The position numbers were made by a program, and so were the translations under genes. 64,000 nt of DNA, from assembly GCA_001767525.1 (NCBI GenBank), contig MELF01000026.1:43227-107226 (forward strand), read 5' to 3'. Positions 9,973 through 18,016 of the stretch are shown here, one piece after another. The stretch's first letter is position 1. Each line of letters begins with the position of its first letter. The DNA is from Acidobacteria bacterium RIFCSPLOWO2_12_FULL_68_19. Its GTDB lineage: Bacteria; Acidobacteriota; Vicinamibacteria; Vicinamibacterales; UBA2999. Under the pieces are notes generated by a model. It had not been told where the DNA came from, did not search any database, and saw nothing but the letters and a program-made list of their open reading frames with translations.

Positions 9973-11608
9973 AGCGCTCGCGGCCGGGCTGGCCCTCGCG
10001 GCGTGCGGCCTGCCGGCGGCGTCCATGGGCGCCCCGGGCGCGGCGCAGGATGTCCAGGCGCTCTACGCCGAGGCGCTGGCGCGCGAGCGCGGGCTGCGCC
10101 GGGAGATGGATCTGGCTCCGCAGATGCGCGCGCAACCTCCCGGCGAGGCCTCGACGGCCCTGCTCGCCCGCGTCCGCGAGACCATCGTGCGGTACGAGGG
10201 CCTGATGCGCCGGTTTCCGCGCAGCGGGTACAGCGACAACGCGCTCTGGCAGGCCGCGGTTCTCTCCGCCGACGCCTTCTGGCAATTCGGCGACACGCGC
10301 GATCGGACGGAGGCGCTGCGTCTGTTCGAGCTGCTCGGAGCGCAGTACCCCACGAGCTCACTGGTGGCGCAGATTGACGGCCACGTCACCCGCTTGAACG
10401 GCGCGGACGGCCGGGCGCCAGGATCGACGCTCACGGCCATCCGCCGCGAAGCGCTGTCAGACGCCCTCCGCATCACGCTCGAACTCGAGCGCGAAGCGAC
10501 GTTCCACGAAGAGCGGCTCGACCTTCCGCCGCGCGTCTTCATCGACCTTCGCAATACCCAGGCCGTGGAGGCGCTCAAGGACGCCACCATCCCCTTCCCG
10601 GACGACCTCGTGCGGCAGGCGCGGGTCGGGCGCCAGGCGGACAGAGGGACGCGGGTCGTCTTCGATCTGGACGGGGCGGGCCGCTACAGCGTCTACTCCC
10701 TGTACAACCCCTACCGGATCGTCATCGACTTCGAACGCGGCGCGGTCAAGGACACGAAGACGGCTGCGCCTGCCAAGGAGACGAGGCACGCAAAGCCCGC
10801 CGCGCCGGCAGGCGCTCCGGGCGCCAGCCCGATCGCCGCCGAGGCGGCTCCTCCCCTCTCGCCGGCCGCCGCAAACAGCCGCGGCGGCTTCTCGCTCTCG
10901 CGGCAGCTCGGTCTCGGCATCTCGCGCGTGGTCATCGATCCGGGGCACGGCGGCCACGATCCGGGCGCGCGCGTGCGCGGGCTGAACGAGGCCGAGCTCG
11001 TCCTCGACGTCGCGCTGCGCCTCGAGAAGCTGATCCTCAAGGAGCCCGGCGTCGAGGTGGTGCTGACGCGGCGCGCGAACAGCTACGTCCCGCTGGAGGA
11101 ACGGACCGCCATCGCCAATCGCGCCGGCGCCGACCTCTTCCTGTCGATCCATGTCAACGCGAGCGCGAACGCCGGCATACGCGGATTCGAGACCTACTTC
11201 CTGAACTTCGCGCCCACCCCTGAAGCCGAGGCGGTTGCCGCGCGAGAGAACGCGGGATCCGCCCGCACGATGGGCAGCCTGCCCGAGATCGTCAAGGCGA
11301 TCACGCTGAACAACAAGCTCGACGAGTCGCGCGACTTCGCCGGCATGCTCCAACTGACAATGGACGAGCGGCTGCGGAAGATCGACCGCAACGCGCGCAA
11401 TCTGGGGGTCAAGCAGGCGCCGTTCATGGTGCTCATCGGCGCCACGATGCCGAGCGCGCTCGCGGAGATCTCATTCCTGACCAATCCGGAGGATGCCGGT
11501 CTGCTGCGCGGCCAGGCCTATCGCCAGCACATCGCCGAGGCGCTCGTCGCGGGAATCGTCAAGTACCAGCGCTCGCTCAAGAAGCCCCAGAACGTGGCGG
11601 CGAGATAG
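9956..11608 (+). CDS. amiC: N-acetylmuramoyl-L-alanine amidase (AMIN + Amidase_3), AmiC-like
   Basis: A zinc amidase that cleaves the peptide stem from MurNAc in peptidoglycan during cell separation. The 550-residue product has a signal peptide (ALAAGLALAACGLPAASMGA). A TPR-like helical region follows (about 30-150), then an AMIN-type targeting domain (TRVVFDLDGAGRYSVYSL). After an Ala/Pro linker comes the catalytic domain: VIDPGHGGHDPGA, an Asn-Glu pair in RGLNEAELVLD, SIHVNASAN and the late Glu in ALAEISFLTNPED. A GAGGAGG Shine-Dalgarno sequence precedes the ATG at 9956. It overlaps ftsK by 17 bases, which fits a joint role in division. Confidence 0.92.
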   Translation: MRSFARALAAGLALAACGLPAASMGAPGAAQDVQALYAEALARERGLRREMDLAPQMRAQPPGEASTALLARVRETIVRYEGLMRRFPRSGYSDNALWQAAVLSADAFWQFGDTRDRTEALRLFELLGAQYPTSSLVAQIDGHVTRLNGADGRAPGSTLTAIRREALSDALRITLELEREATFHEERLDLPPRVFIDLRNTQAVEALKDATIPFPDDLVRQARVGRQADRGTRVVFDLDGAGRYSVYSLYNPYRIVIDFERGAVKDTKTAAPAKETRHAKPAAPAGAPGASPIAAEAAPPLSPAAANSRGGFSLSRQLGLGISRVVIDPGHGGHDPGARVRGLNEAELVLDVALRLEKLILKEPGVEVVLTRRANSYVPLEERTAIANRAGADLFLSIHVNASANAGIRGFETYFLNFAPTPEAEAVAARENAGSARTMGSLPEIVKAITLNNKLDESRDFAGMLQLTMDERLRKIDRNARNLGVKQAPFMVLIGATMPSALAEISFLTNPEDAGLLRGQAYRQHIAEALVAGIVKYQRSLKKPQNVAAR

Positions 11609-11644
11609 CCCCACGGCGGGGAATCCGCGTCTGGACGTTCCAGC

Positions 11645-11884
11645 TCAGATTCGCAGAGTGACGTGACTGCTCTCGGTCGACGGCGGCCTCGAGGTGTCCC
11701 GCCGGCGGCGGATACCGATGAAGATCGCCCCGGCGACGAGGCCGCCGATGGCGGCCACCAGCAGCATGACGCCGGCGGTCGCGAACATCGTCAGGATGTA
11801 GTCGATGCTGATGTCGTGCGCCGCTGGGGGCTGCTTCACGACCTCGACGACGATGGGCGGCGCCGGTTGCAGGACAGAGAACAC
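11645..11884 (-). CDS. Small membrane protein
   Basis: A 79-residue product that I do not recognise. Starting from GTG 11884 it reads MFSVLQPAPPIVVEVVKQPP, then one or two membrane segments (LTMFATAGVMLLVAAIGG, LVAGAIFIGI) and a basic, polar tail beginning RRRRDTS. It lies 10 bases downstream of pepA on the same strand and probably shares its transcript. The short length makes the call moderate, but the hydrophobic core followed by a positive-inside tail is typical of a real single- or two-pass protein. Confidence 0.55.
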   Translation of the reverse strand: MFSVLQPAPPIVVEVVKQPPAAHDISIDYILTMFATAGVMLLVAAIGGLVAGAIFIGIRRRRDTSRPPSTESSHVTLRI

Positions 11885-11894
11885 GACTGCTTTT

Positions 11895-13415
11895 CTACAG
11901 TCTAGCCCACGCGTCAACGGCGAGCGCCAGCTCGGCGAGCGTCCGCACGCCGACACCGGTCGCTCCCTTCGGCTGATACGGCTTCGCCTCCTCGGCCCAA
12001 GCGGTTCCGGCGATGTCCAGGTGCGCCCACGGCAGATCGCCCGTGAACTCCTTGATGAAGAGCGCCGCCGTAATCGCCCCACCGGCCCGGCCGCCGGTAT
12101 TGGTGAAATCGGCAATCTCGCTCTTGAACAGCTCCTTGTACTCGTCGAACACCGGCATCGGCCACAGCCGGTCGCCAGCCCGCTCCCCGACGCGGCGCAC
12201 CTGCTCGACCCACGCCTCGGGCGTACCGAAGAGTCCCGTCGTCGTCTTGCCCAGCGCCACCACGCACGCGCCGGTGAGCGTCGCGACATCGACCAGGTGC
12301 GTCGCCCCGAGCTGCCGCGCGTACCAGCAGGCGTCGCCGAGCGCGAGCCGGCCCTCCGCGTCCGTGTTCAGGACCTCGACGGTCTTCCCTTCCGCGCTGA
12401 CGAGTACGTCGCCGGGCTTGAGCGCTCGCCCGCCCGGCATGTTCTCGGTCATCGGAATGACGCCGACGCATCGGACAGGCGCCTTCAGGCGGGCGATCGC
12501 CACCATCGCCGCCAGCACGGCCGCCCCCCCCGACATGTCGCCTTTCATCTTGTCCATGTTCTCGGCCGGCTTGATGGAGATCCCGCCGGAGTCGAACGTG
12601 ATGCCCTTGCCCACGAACCCCAGCACCGGCGACTGTGCCGCCGATGTCGGCTCCCACCGCAGCACGACCAGCCGCGGCGGCTCCTGGCTCCCGCGCGCGA
12701 CTCCGAGCAGCAGTCCCATGTTCAGTTCGGCGATCCGCGTTTGGTCGAGCACGTCGACCGACAGCCCGGCGGAGCGCGCGATCGCCGCCGCGCGGTCGGC
12801 GAACAGCGGTGGCGTCAACGTGTTGCCGGGCTCGTTGGCCAGCTCGCGGGCGATGTTCGTGCACTCGCCGAGCACCCGGCCGCGATCCACCGCGGCTCGA
12901 AGCGCGCTCGGATCCCCGTCGATGCGGAGCTGCACGTCTTCCACCCACGCCGGCGGCGGCTCCGTGGTCTTGTACGACGCGCCGTCGAAGTTGCCGACAA
13001 CGGCCCCTTCGGCGAGCGTCTGTGCGGCATCCCCTGGGGCGATTGGAATGCCGGCGGCGTGGACGATCGCCATTCGCCGCAGCCGGCGCTGCCGCGCCGC
13101 CAGCGCCCCGGTCGCCGCGGCCCGCCGCAGGAGGTCCGGGGCAAAGTCGCTGCGGCGGCCGATCCCCACGAGCGCCACGCGGCCGGCCGTCCAGCCGCGA
13201 ACCGGCGGGATGTACACCTCGCAGGGCTCGCCCTTGAACTCGCCCCGGGCGCGCGCGCCGGCGATCTCTCCGCCGGAGGCGGCGTCGAGATCGCGTTCCT
13301 CCGGCAGGATGTCGTCCTTGAACACCGGAACAACCAGGATGTCGGTCTCGATATCGCGGGACGATCGGCTGGTGACACCGACCGACGGCGTCCGGTGAAC
13401 AGTCTGAATCGACAC
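11895..13415 (-). CDS. pepA: Leucyl aminopeptidase (M17)
   Basis: A cytosolic aminopeptidase with two metal ions that completes peptide degradation. The 506-residue product has the small N-terminal macro-like domain and the M17 catalytic domain. The latter has GKGITFDSGGISIKP (metal/active-site Lys region), DMSGGAAVL, and the family signature NTDAEGRLALGD. A late region TNTGGRAGGAITAALFI and HLDIAGTAW matches the family. The gene is divergent from the PKD-type exported protein at 13498, with an 82-base gap for both promoters. Confidence 0.95.
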   Translation of the reverse strand: MSIQTVHRTPSVGVTSRSSRDIETDILVVPVFKDDILPEERDLDAASGGEIAGARARGEFKGEPCEVYIPPVRGWTAGRVALVGIGRRSDFAPDLLRRAAATGALAARQRRLRRMAIVHAAGIPIAPGDAAQTLAEGAVVGNFDGASYKTTEPPPAWVEDVQLRIDGDPSALRAAVDRGRVLGECTNIARELANEPGNTLTPPLFADRAAAIARSAGLSVDVLDQTRIAELNMGLLLGVARGSQEPPRLVVLRWEPTSAAQSPVLGFVGKGITFDSGGISIKPAENMDKMKGDMSGGAAVLAAMVAIARLKAPVRCVGVIPMTENMPGGRALKPGDVLVSAEGKTVEVLNTDAEGRLALGDACWYARQLGATHLVDVATLTGACVVALGKTTTGLFGTPEAWVEQVRRVGERAGDRLWPMPVFDEYKELFKSEIADFTNTGGRAGGAITAALFIKEFTGDLPWAHLDIAGTAWAEEAKPYQPKGATGVGVRTLAELALAVDAWARL

Positions 13416-13497
13416 GAATCTGCGCTCTCTCGCCGCCTCGCTTGTCGGGCCGTACGGACCAGCTTAGAATCGTACCCGTCGCCCGGGGCTCTCTAGT

Positions 13498-13941
13498 ATG
13501 CCGTATTCATGCCGTGCCCGCTGTACCGTGGCTGCCGCCCTGGCCGCCGTGTTGTCGTCGGGCGCCGGCGCGCAAGCGCCGCCGGCGGAGACGAAGAAGC
13601 CGACGATCGCGCTGCGCGCCACGCCGCCGGTCGGATTCGTCCCTCTGCGGGTACGAGCCGCTGCCGAGCTGCGTGAAGGGAACGACGATTACGCCGACTT
13701 CTACTGCGCCACGATCGAATGGGAGTGGGGCGACGGCACGTATTCCGAGAATACGAGCGACTGCAATCCGTATGAAGCAGGCAAGAGCACCATCCAGCGC
13801 CGCTTCTCGGCGGAACACATCTTCCGTCAGGGCGGGGTGTATCGGATTGTCTTCCGGCTGAAGCAGAAGACGAGATCGGTCGGCAGCGCCATTACCAACG
13901 TTCAGGTCAGGTCTGGAGCGGGCGAAGGCTTTGGCAGGTAG
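13498..13941 (+). CDS. Exported PKD-like domain protein
   Basis: The 147-residue product has a signal peptide (VAAALAAVLSSGAGA) and one PKD/Ig-like domain. The domain shows ATPPVGFVPLRVRAAA, then the core WEWGDGTYSE, which is the W-x-F/W-GDG motif of PKD domains, and a closing FRQGGVYRIVFRL. Two cysteines (YCATIEW and SDCNPY) could form a disulfide. It is presumably periplasmic or surface-exposed; its ligand is unknown. It is followed with an 11-base overlap by the helical protein gene at 13931. Confidence 0.75.
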   Translation: MPYSCRARCTVAAALAAVLSSGAGAQAPPAETKKPTIALRATPPVGFVPLRVRAAAELREGNDDYADFYCATIEWEWGDGTYSENTSDCNPYEAGKSTIQRRFSAEHIFRQGGVYRIVFRLKQKTRSVGSAITNVQVRSGAGEGFGR

Positions 13942-14398
13942 TGAGGCCGCGGTCGACGTCGATGCGGTCATGGCGGAGATCCATCGCCGCGTGCGCGAGC
14001 GGCTCCGCTCCCAGCTCGTCGAGGGCGGCGGGCCGCAGCCCTTCGACGATCCGGCGCTCTTCGCCGACGTCGAAGCCGTGCTGCGCGCCGCCGCCAGCAC
14101 TCCCGACACCGCCCGCCTGATCCTGCCCGAGCTGCTCGGCGACGCCGACACCTGGCGCCTGACGACGAGCATGCGCTACCGGTCGCACCGGGGCGGCGCC
14201 GCCGGCTCGCTGCGCATCTTCATCAAGCGCCGGCTCGTCATGCCGCTCCTCCGCTGGATCTTCGAGTACAGCCGCGACAACTTCGAGCGCCAGCGCCGGG
14301 TGAACCACGTGCTGTTCGCCTGCGTGCAGGAGCTCGCGGTGGAGACCGCCCTGCTCCGCCGGGAGATCGAGCGGCTCTCGCGCATTCCGAAGGAATGA
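13931..14398 (+). CDS. Helical hypothetical protein of glycan-gene type
   Basis: The 155-residue product is helical. A segment IFIKRRLVMPLLRWIFEYSRDNFERQRRVNHVLFACVQE... (given here only in part by position, about residues 95-135) resembles the amphipathic helical module often placed before methyltransferases or glycosyltransferases in surface-polysaccharide loci. No catalytic motif is seen. TTG 13931 is the earliest start; ATG 13970 (MAEIHRRV) is a good alternative. It ends in an ATGA overlap with the glycosyltransferase gene, so the two products are likely partners. Confidence 0.65.
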   Translation: MAGSEAAVDVDAVMAEIHRRVRERLRSQLVEGGGPQPFDDPALFADVEAVLRAAASTPDTARLILPELLGDADTWRLTTSMRYRSHRGGAAGSLRIFIKRRLVMPLLRWIFEYSRDNFERQRRVNHVLFACVQELAVETALLRREIERLSRIPKE

Positions 14399-15600
14399 AG
14401 CTCGCGTTCGTCGTCCAGCGCTACGGCGCCTCCGTCGCCGGCGGCTCGGAGGCGCACTGCCGCGGGCTGGCCGAGCGACTGTCGCCGCGCCACGAGATCA
14501 CGGTGCTCACCACCTGCGCGAGCGACTACGTCACCTGGGCGAACGAGTTTCCGCCGGGGCGTTCGGTCGAGAACGGCGTCGCTGTGCTCCGCTTTCCCGT
14601 GACGCGCCAGCGGCGCATGAGCGTCTTCGCCGACTTGAGCGACGAGGTGTTCGAGGGAGGATCACCGCGGGAGCGTCAGGAGGAGTGGTTCCGCGAGAAC
14701 GGGCCCGACACGCCGGCCCTTCTCGAGCACCTGCGTGCCAACGGACGCGAGTTCGATCTGGTCGTCTTCTGGACGTACCGGTACTTCCAGTCCTACTTCG
14801 GGCTGCCGCTCGTCGCCGACCGCGCCGTCCTGGTACCAACGGCGGAAGAAGACGCGGCCATCAATCTCGACGTGCTGCCGGACTTCTTCGACAAGCCGGC
14901 GGGGTTCGTCTTCCTGACGCCGGAGGAAGAACGGCTCGTCTCGGACCGCACCTACCGGGCCCCGCGTCTGTCGATCGTCGCCGGCATCGGTGTCGCCCCG
15001 GTGCCGGACGATCCGATACCGCGGTCGCCGCTCGAGACGCTCGGCATTCCGGACCGCTATCTCCTCTATCTCGGCCGCGTCGATCGCAACAAGGGGTGCG
15101 ACGCGCTGCTCGACAACTTCCAGCACTACGCCGCCACCCGTCCGGAGGTGACGCTCGTGCTCGCCGGGCCGGCGAAGATGCGGATCCCCGACCATCCGCA
15201 GATCCGGGCGCTCGGCTACGTCGCCGACGCGGTGCGCGAGGCGCTGCTCGCCCACGCGCGGGCCCTCGTCGTGCCGTCGTGGTACGAGAGCCTCAGCATC
15301 GTGCTGCTGGAGGCCTGGAACCACGCGGTGCCGGCGCTCGTGAACGGCCGGTGCAAGGTGCTGGCGGGGCAGGTGACCCGCGCCAACGGCGGCCTCTACT
15401 ACATGTTCCCCGCCGAGTTCGATGAAGCCGCCGAGTACCTGCTGAACCACGCCGCCGGGCGCGACGCGCTCGGCCGCCAGGGACTGGCGTACGTCGAACG
15501 GGAATATCGGTGGCCGATCGTGCTGGCGCGCGTCGAAGGGCTGCTCGAGGACGTCTTCAGAACACGACCAGCTCGGCAGGCTCGAGGCGTCCGGCCCTGA
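14395..15600 (+). CDS. GT4-type glycosyltransferase
   Basis: A retaining GT-B glycosyltransferase that probably transfers a sugar to a lipid-linked or surface glycan. The 401-residue product has the N-terminal Rossmann start MKLAFVVQRYGASVAGGSEAH, the linker RYLLYLGRVDRNKGCDALL, and the donor-binding signature VVPSWYESLSIVLLEAW with the E-x7-E pair. The donor and acceptor cannot be read from sequence. It begins in an ATGA overlap with the helical gene. Its 3' end overlaps the convergent JAMM peptidase gene by 44 bases. Confidence 0.88.
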   Translation: MKLAFVVQRYGASVAGGSEAHCRGLAERLSPRHEITVLTTCASDYVTWANEFPPGRSVENGVAVLRFPVTRQRRMSVFADLSDEVFEGGSPRERQEEWFRENGPDTPALLEHLRANGREFDLVVFWTYRYFQSYFGLPLVADRAVLVPTAEEDAAINLDVLPDFFDKPAGFVFLTPEEERLVSDRTYRAPRLSIVAGIGVAPVPDDPIPRSPLETLGIPDRYLLYLGRVDRNKGCDALLDNFQHYAATRPEVTLVLAGPAKMRIPDHPQIRALGYVADAVREALLAHARALVVPSWYESLSIVLLEAWNHAVPALVNGRCKVLAGQVTRANGGLYYMFPAEFDEAAEYLLNHAAGRDALGRQGLAYVEREYRWPIVLARVEGLLEDVFRTRPARQARGVRP

Positions 15601-15973
15601 GCCGGTAGCCCCGCACCTCCATCGCCTCCCCGACATCGACCGGTCCGGCGATGACGTAGAGGAACTCCTCGAAGGCCTGCTCGACGTCGGTCGGCGAGGG
15701 CTCCGGCCCGCCATGTAAATGCGAATGGTAGACGCCCATCACCGCGGCCACCGGCTGGTCGGCCCCACGCCCTGCGCGGCAGCGCCTGATCGCGGCCAGA
15801 TGCTCGACAGGTGAGACGTCGAACCGGCGCAGCGGGTCGGCCGCGACGTTGGTGGTGGCCACCGCTTCGACCACTTCGCTGCCTGTGCCGATGAGGAGCC
15901 CGCAACACTCGCGGGGGCTGTCGCGCAGGGCGTGCGCCCGGATCGCGTCGAGCACGGCGCGGCGAATCCTCAT
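15557..15973 (-). CDS. JAMM/MPN+ zinc metallopeptidase (Mec-type)
   Basis: The 138-residue product MRIRRAVLDAIRAHALRDSP has a complete JAMM motif: Glu in RECCGLLIG, HSHLHGGPEPSPTD for the H-x-H-x-x-x-x-x-x-x-S-x-x-D ligands. Bacterial relatives release amino acids from sulfur-carrier proteins or de-ubiquitin-like substrates; no ThiS/MoaD-like partner is adjacent here, so the substrate is unknown. It is convergent with the glycosyltransferase gene (44-base overlap) and divergent from the ligase gene at 15986 with only 12 bases between start codons. Confidence 0.85.
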   Translation of the reverse strand: MRIRRAVLDAIRAHALRDSPRECCGLLIGTGSEVVEAVATTNVAADPLRRFDVSPVEHLAAIRRCRAGRGADQPVAAVMGVYHSHLHGGPEPSPTDVEQAFEEFLYVIAGPVDVGEAMEVRGYRLRAGRLEPAELVVF

Positions 15974-15985
15974 CGATAATTGACT

Positions 15986-17941
15986 ATGCCCGATTTCGCC
16001 TTCGGCGGCGAGGTCGCCTGGCGCCCGACCTCGGCGTATCGCGATCGCAGCCGGCTGGCCGCCTTCATCGCGCGGCATCGCCTCGCCGATCTCGACGACC
16101 TGCAGCGCCGATCGGTTGAGGACCCGCGCTGGTTCTGGCGGGCGGTGCTCGACGACCTCGGCATCGAGTTCTACGAACCCTACGGCGAGGTGCTCGACGT
16201 CTCGCGCGGCATCGCCTGGCCGCGCTGGTGCGTCGGCGGCCGGCTCAACATCGTCCATAACTGTCTCGACAAGTGGATCGGCACGCCGGTTGCGCAGAAA
16301 GCGGCGGTGCGGTGGGAGGGCGAAGAGGGCTCGACGCGGGTCCTGACCTACGGCGAGCTCCACCGGGAGGTCAACCGCTGCGCCAACGCGTTTGGCGAGC
16401 TCGGGATCGGACGAGGCGACCGCGTGGCGCTCTTCATGCCCATGTGCCCGGAGCTGGTCGTGGCGTTCTTCGCGTCGATCAAGATCGGCGCGGTCATCCT
16501 TCCGCTGTTCTCCGGCTACGGCGCCGACGCCCTCGCCTCGCGCGTGCGCGACGCGGAGGCGGCGCTGCTCGTCGCGGCCGACGGCGTACGCCGCCGCGGC
16601 CAGGTGGTGCCGATGAAGGCGGTGGCCGACGAGGCCGCGGCGGCAGCGCCGTCGATCCGGAGGATGGTGGTCGTCCCGCGCCTCGGCATCGACGTGCCGC
16701 TCGCGCACGGACGCGACGAGCGATGGCCCGACCTCGTCGGCCGTCAATCCGACGAGCACGAGACCGTCCGGACCGGCGCGGACGATCCGCTCATGGTCAT
16801 CTACACCTCGGGAACGACCGGCCGTCCCAAGGGCGCCGTCCACACGCACTGCGGATTTCCGGTCAAGGCGGCGCAGGACCTCGCCCACTGCCTCGACGTG
16901 CACGACACCGACACGATGTTCTGGGTGACCGACATGGGCTGGATGATGGGCCCGTGGGAACTCTTCGGCATGACGCTCCTGGCCGGGACGATGGTGATCT
17001 ACGACGGCGCGCTCGATTACCCCGGACCGGACCGCCTCTGGTCGCTCGTGGCGCGCCACGGCGTGAGCGTCCTTGGCGTCTCGCCGACGCTCGTCCGCGC
17101 CCTGATGCGGCACGGCGACGCGCCCGTCCGCGCCCACGATCTGTCGTCGCTGCGGATCCTCGGCTCGACCGGCGAGCCGTGGAATCCTGAATCGTGGCGC
17201 TGGCTGTTCGAGACGGTCGGCGGCCGGCGCGTGCCGATCATCAACTACTCCGGCGGAACCGAAGTCTCTGGAGGTCTGGTGTCGGGCAACGTGCTCACGC
17301 CCATCAAGCCGTGTTCCTTTGCCGGACCGCCCCCGGGCATTGCGGCCGACGTGGTCGACGAGCAGGGGCACCCGGTCCGCAATCAGGTCGGCGAGCTGGT
17401 CGTGCGAGCGCCCTGGATCGGAATGACGCGCGGCTTCTGGCGCGACCCGGAGCGCTACGAGCACACCTACTGGTCACGCTTTCCCGGCGTCTGGGTGCAC
17501 GGCGACTGGGCTGCCATCGACGAGGACGGGCTCTGGTACATCCTCGGCCGGTCCGACGACACCATCAAGATTGCCGGCAAGCGGCTCGGCCCGGCGGAAG
17601 TCGAGTCGGTCCTCGTCGAGCATCCCGCGGTGATCGAGGCGGCGGCGATCGGCGTGCCGGACGCGACCAAGGGCCAGGCGCTCGTCTGCTTCTGCGTCCT
17701 GCGACCGGGACAGACGCCGCGTCCCGGACTGGCGGAGGACCTCACCTCGCTCGTGGGAACGCGCCTCGGCAAGCCGCTGCGGCCAGACGCCATCGAGTTC
17801 GTCCGGGAGCTGCCGAAGACGCGCAACCAGAAGGTGATGCGGCGTGTCATCCGGTCGGCGTATCTCCACGAGGATCCCGGCGACCTGTCGTCGCTGGAGA
17901 ATCCCCAGACGGTCCAGGAGATTCAGGCCGTGCGGCGCTAG
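15986..17941 (+). CDS. Acetyl-CoA-synthetase-like AMP-forming acyl-CoA ligase
   Basis: Activates a short carboxylic acid to its CoA ester via an acyl-adenylate. The 651-residue length and N-terminal ACAS-type region match the acetyl/propionyl-CoA synthetase branch. Motifs are the P-loop VIYTSGTTGRPKGAVH, INYSGGTEVSGG, the hinge YILGRSDDTIKIAGKRLGP and the C-terminal catalytic Lys in KTRNQKVMRR. The exact acyl substrate is not certain. ATG 15986 gives a better start than TTG 15980. The gap to the transporter gene downstream is 75 bases, so it may be separately transcribed. Confidence 0.88.
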   Translation: MPDFAFGGEVAWRPTSAYRDRSRLAAFIARHRLADLDDLQRRSVEDPRWFWRAVLDDLGIEFYEPYGEVLDVSRGIAWPRWCVGGRLNIVHNCLDKWIGTPVAQKAAVRWEGEEGSTRVLTYGELHREVNRCANAFGELGIGRGDRVALFMPMCPELVVAFFASIKIGAVILPLFSGYGADALASRVRDAEAALLVAADGVRRRGQVVPMKAVADEAAAAAPSIRRMVVVPRLGIDVPLAHGRDERWPDLVGRQSDEHETVRTGADDPLMVIYTSGTTGRPKGAVHTHCGFPVKAAQDLAHCLDVHDTDTMFWVTDMGWMMGPWELFGMTLLAGTMVIYDGALDYPGPDRLWSLVARHGVSVLGVSPTLVRALMRHGDAPVRAHDLSSLRILGSTGEPWNPESWRWLFETVGGRRVPIINYSGGTEVSGGLVSGNVLTPIKPCSFAGPPPGIAADVVDEQGHPVRNQVGELVVRAPWIGMTRGFWRDPERYEHTYWSRFPGVWVHGDWAAIDEDGLWYILGRSDDTIKIAGKRLGPAEVESVLVEHPAVIEAAAIGVPDATKGQALVCFCVLRPGQTPRPGLAEDLTSLVGTRLGKPLRPDAIEFVRELPKTRNQKVMRRVIRSAYLHEDPGDLSSLENPQTVQEIQAVRR

Positions 17942-18016
17942 CATGCGTTTTCTACCAACTCGCCTTACTATTGCCGGGTCGCTGGTCAACGGCTTCTTCT
18001 CCGAAAGGTGACTTCG

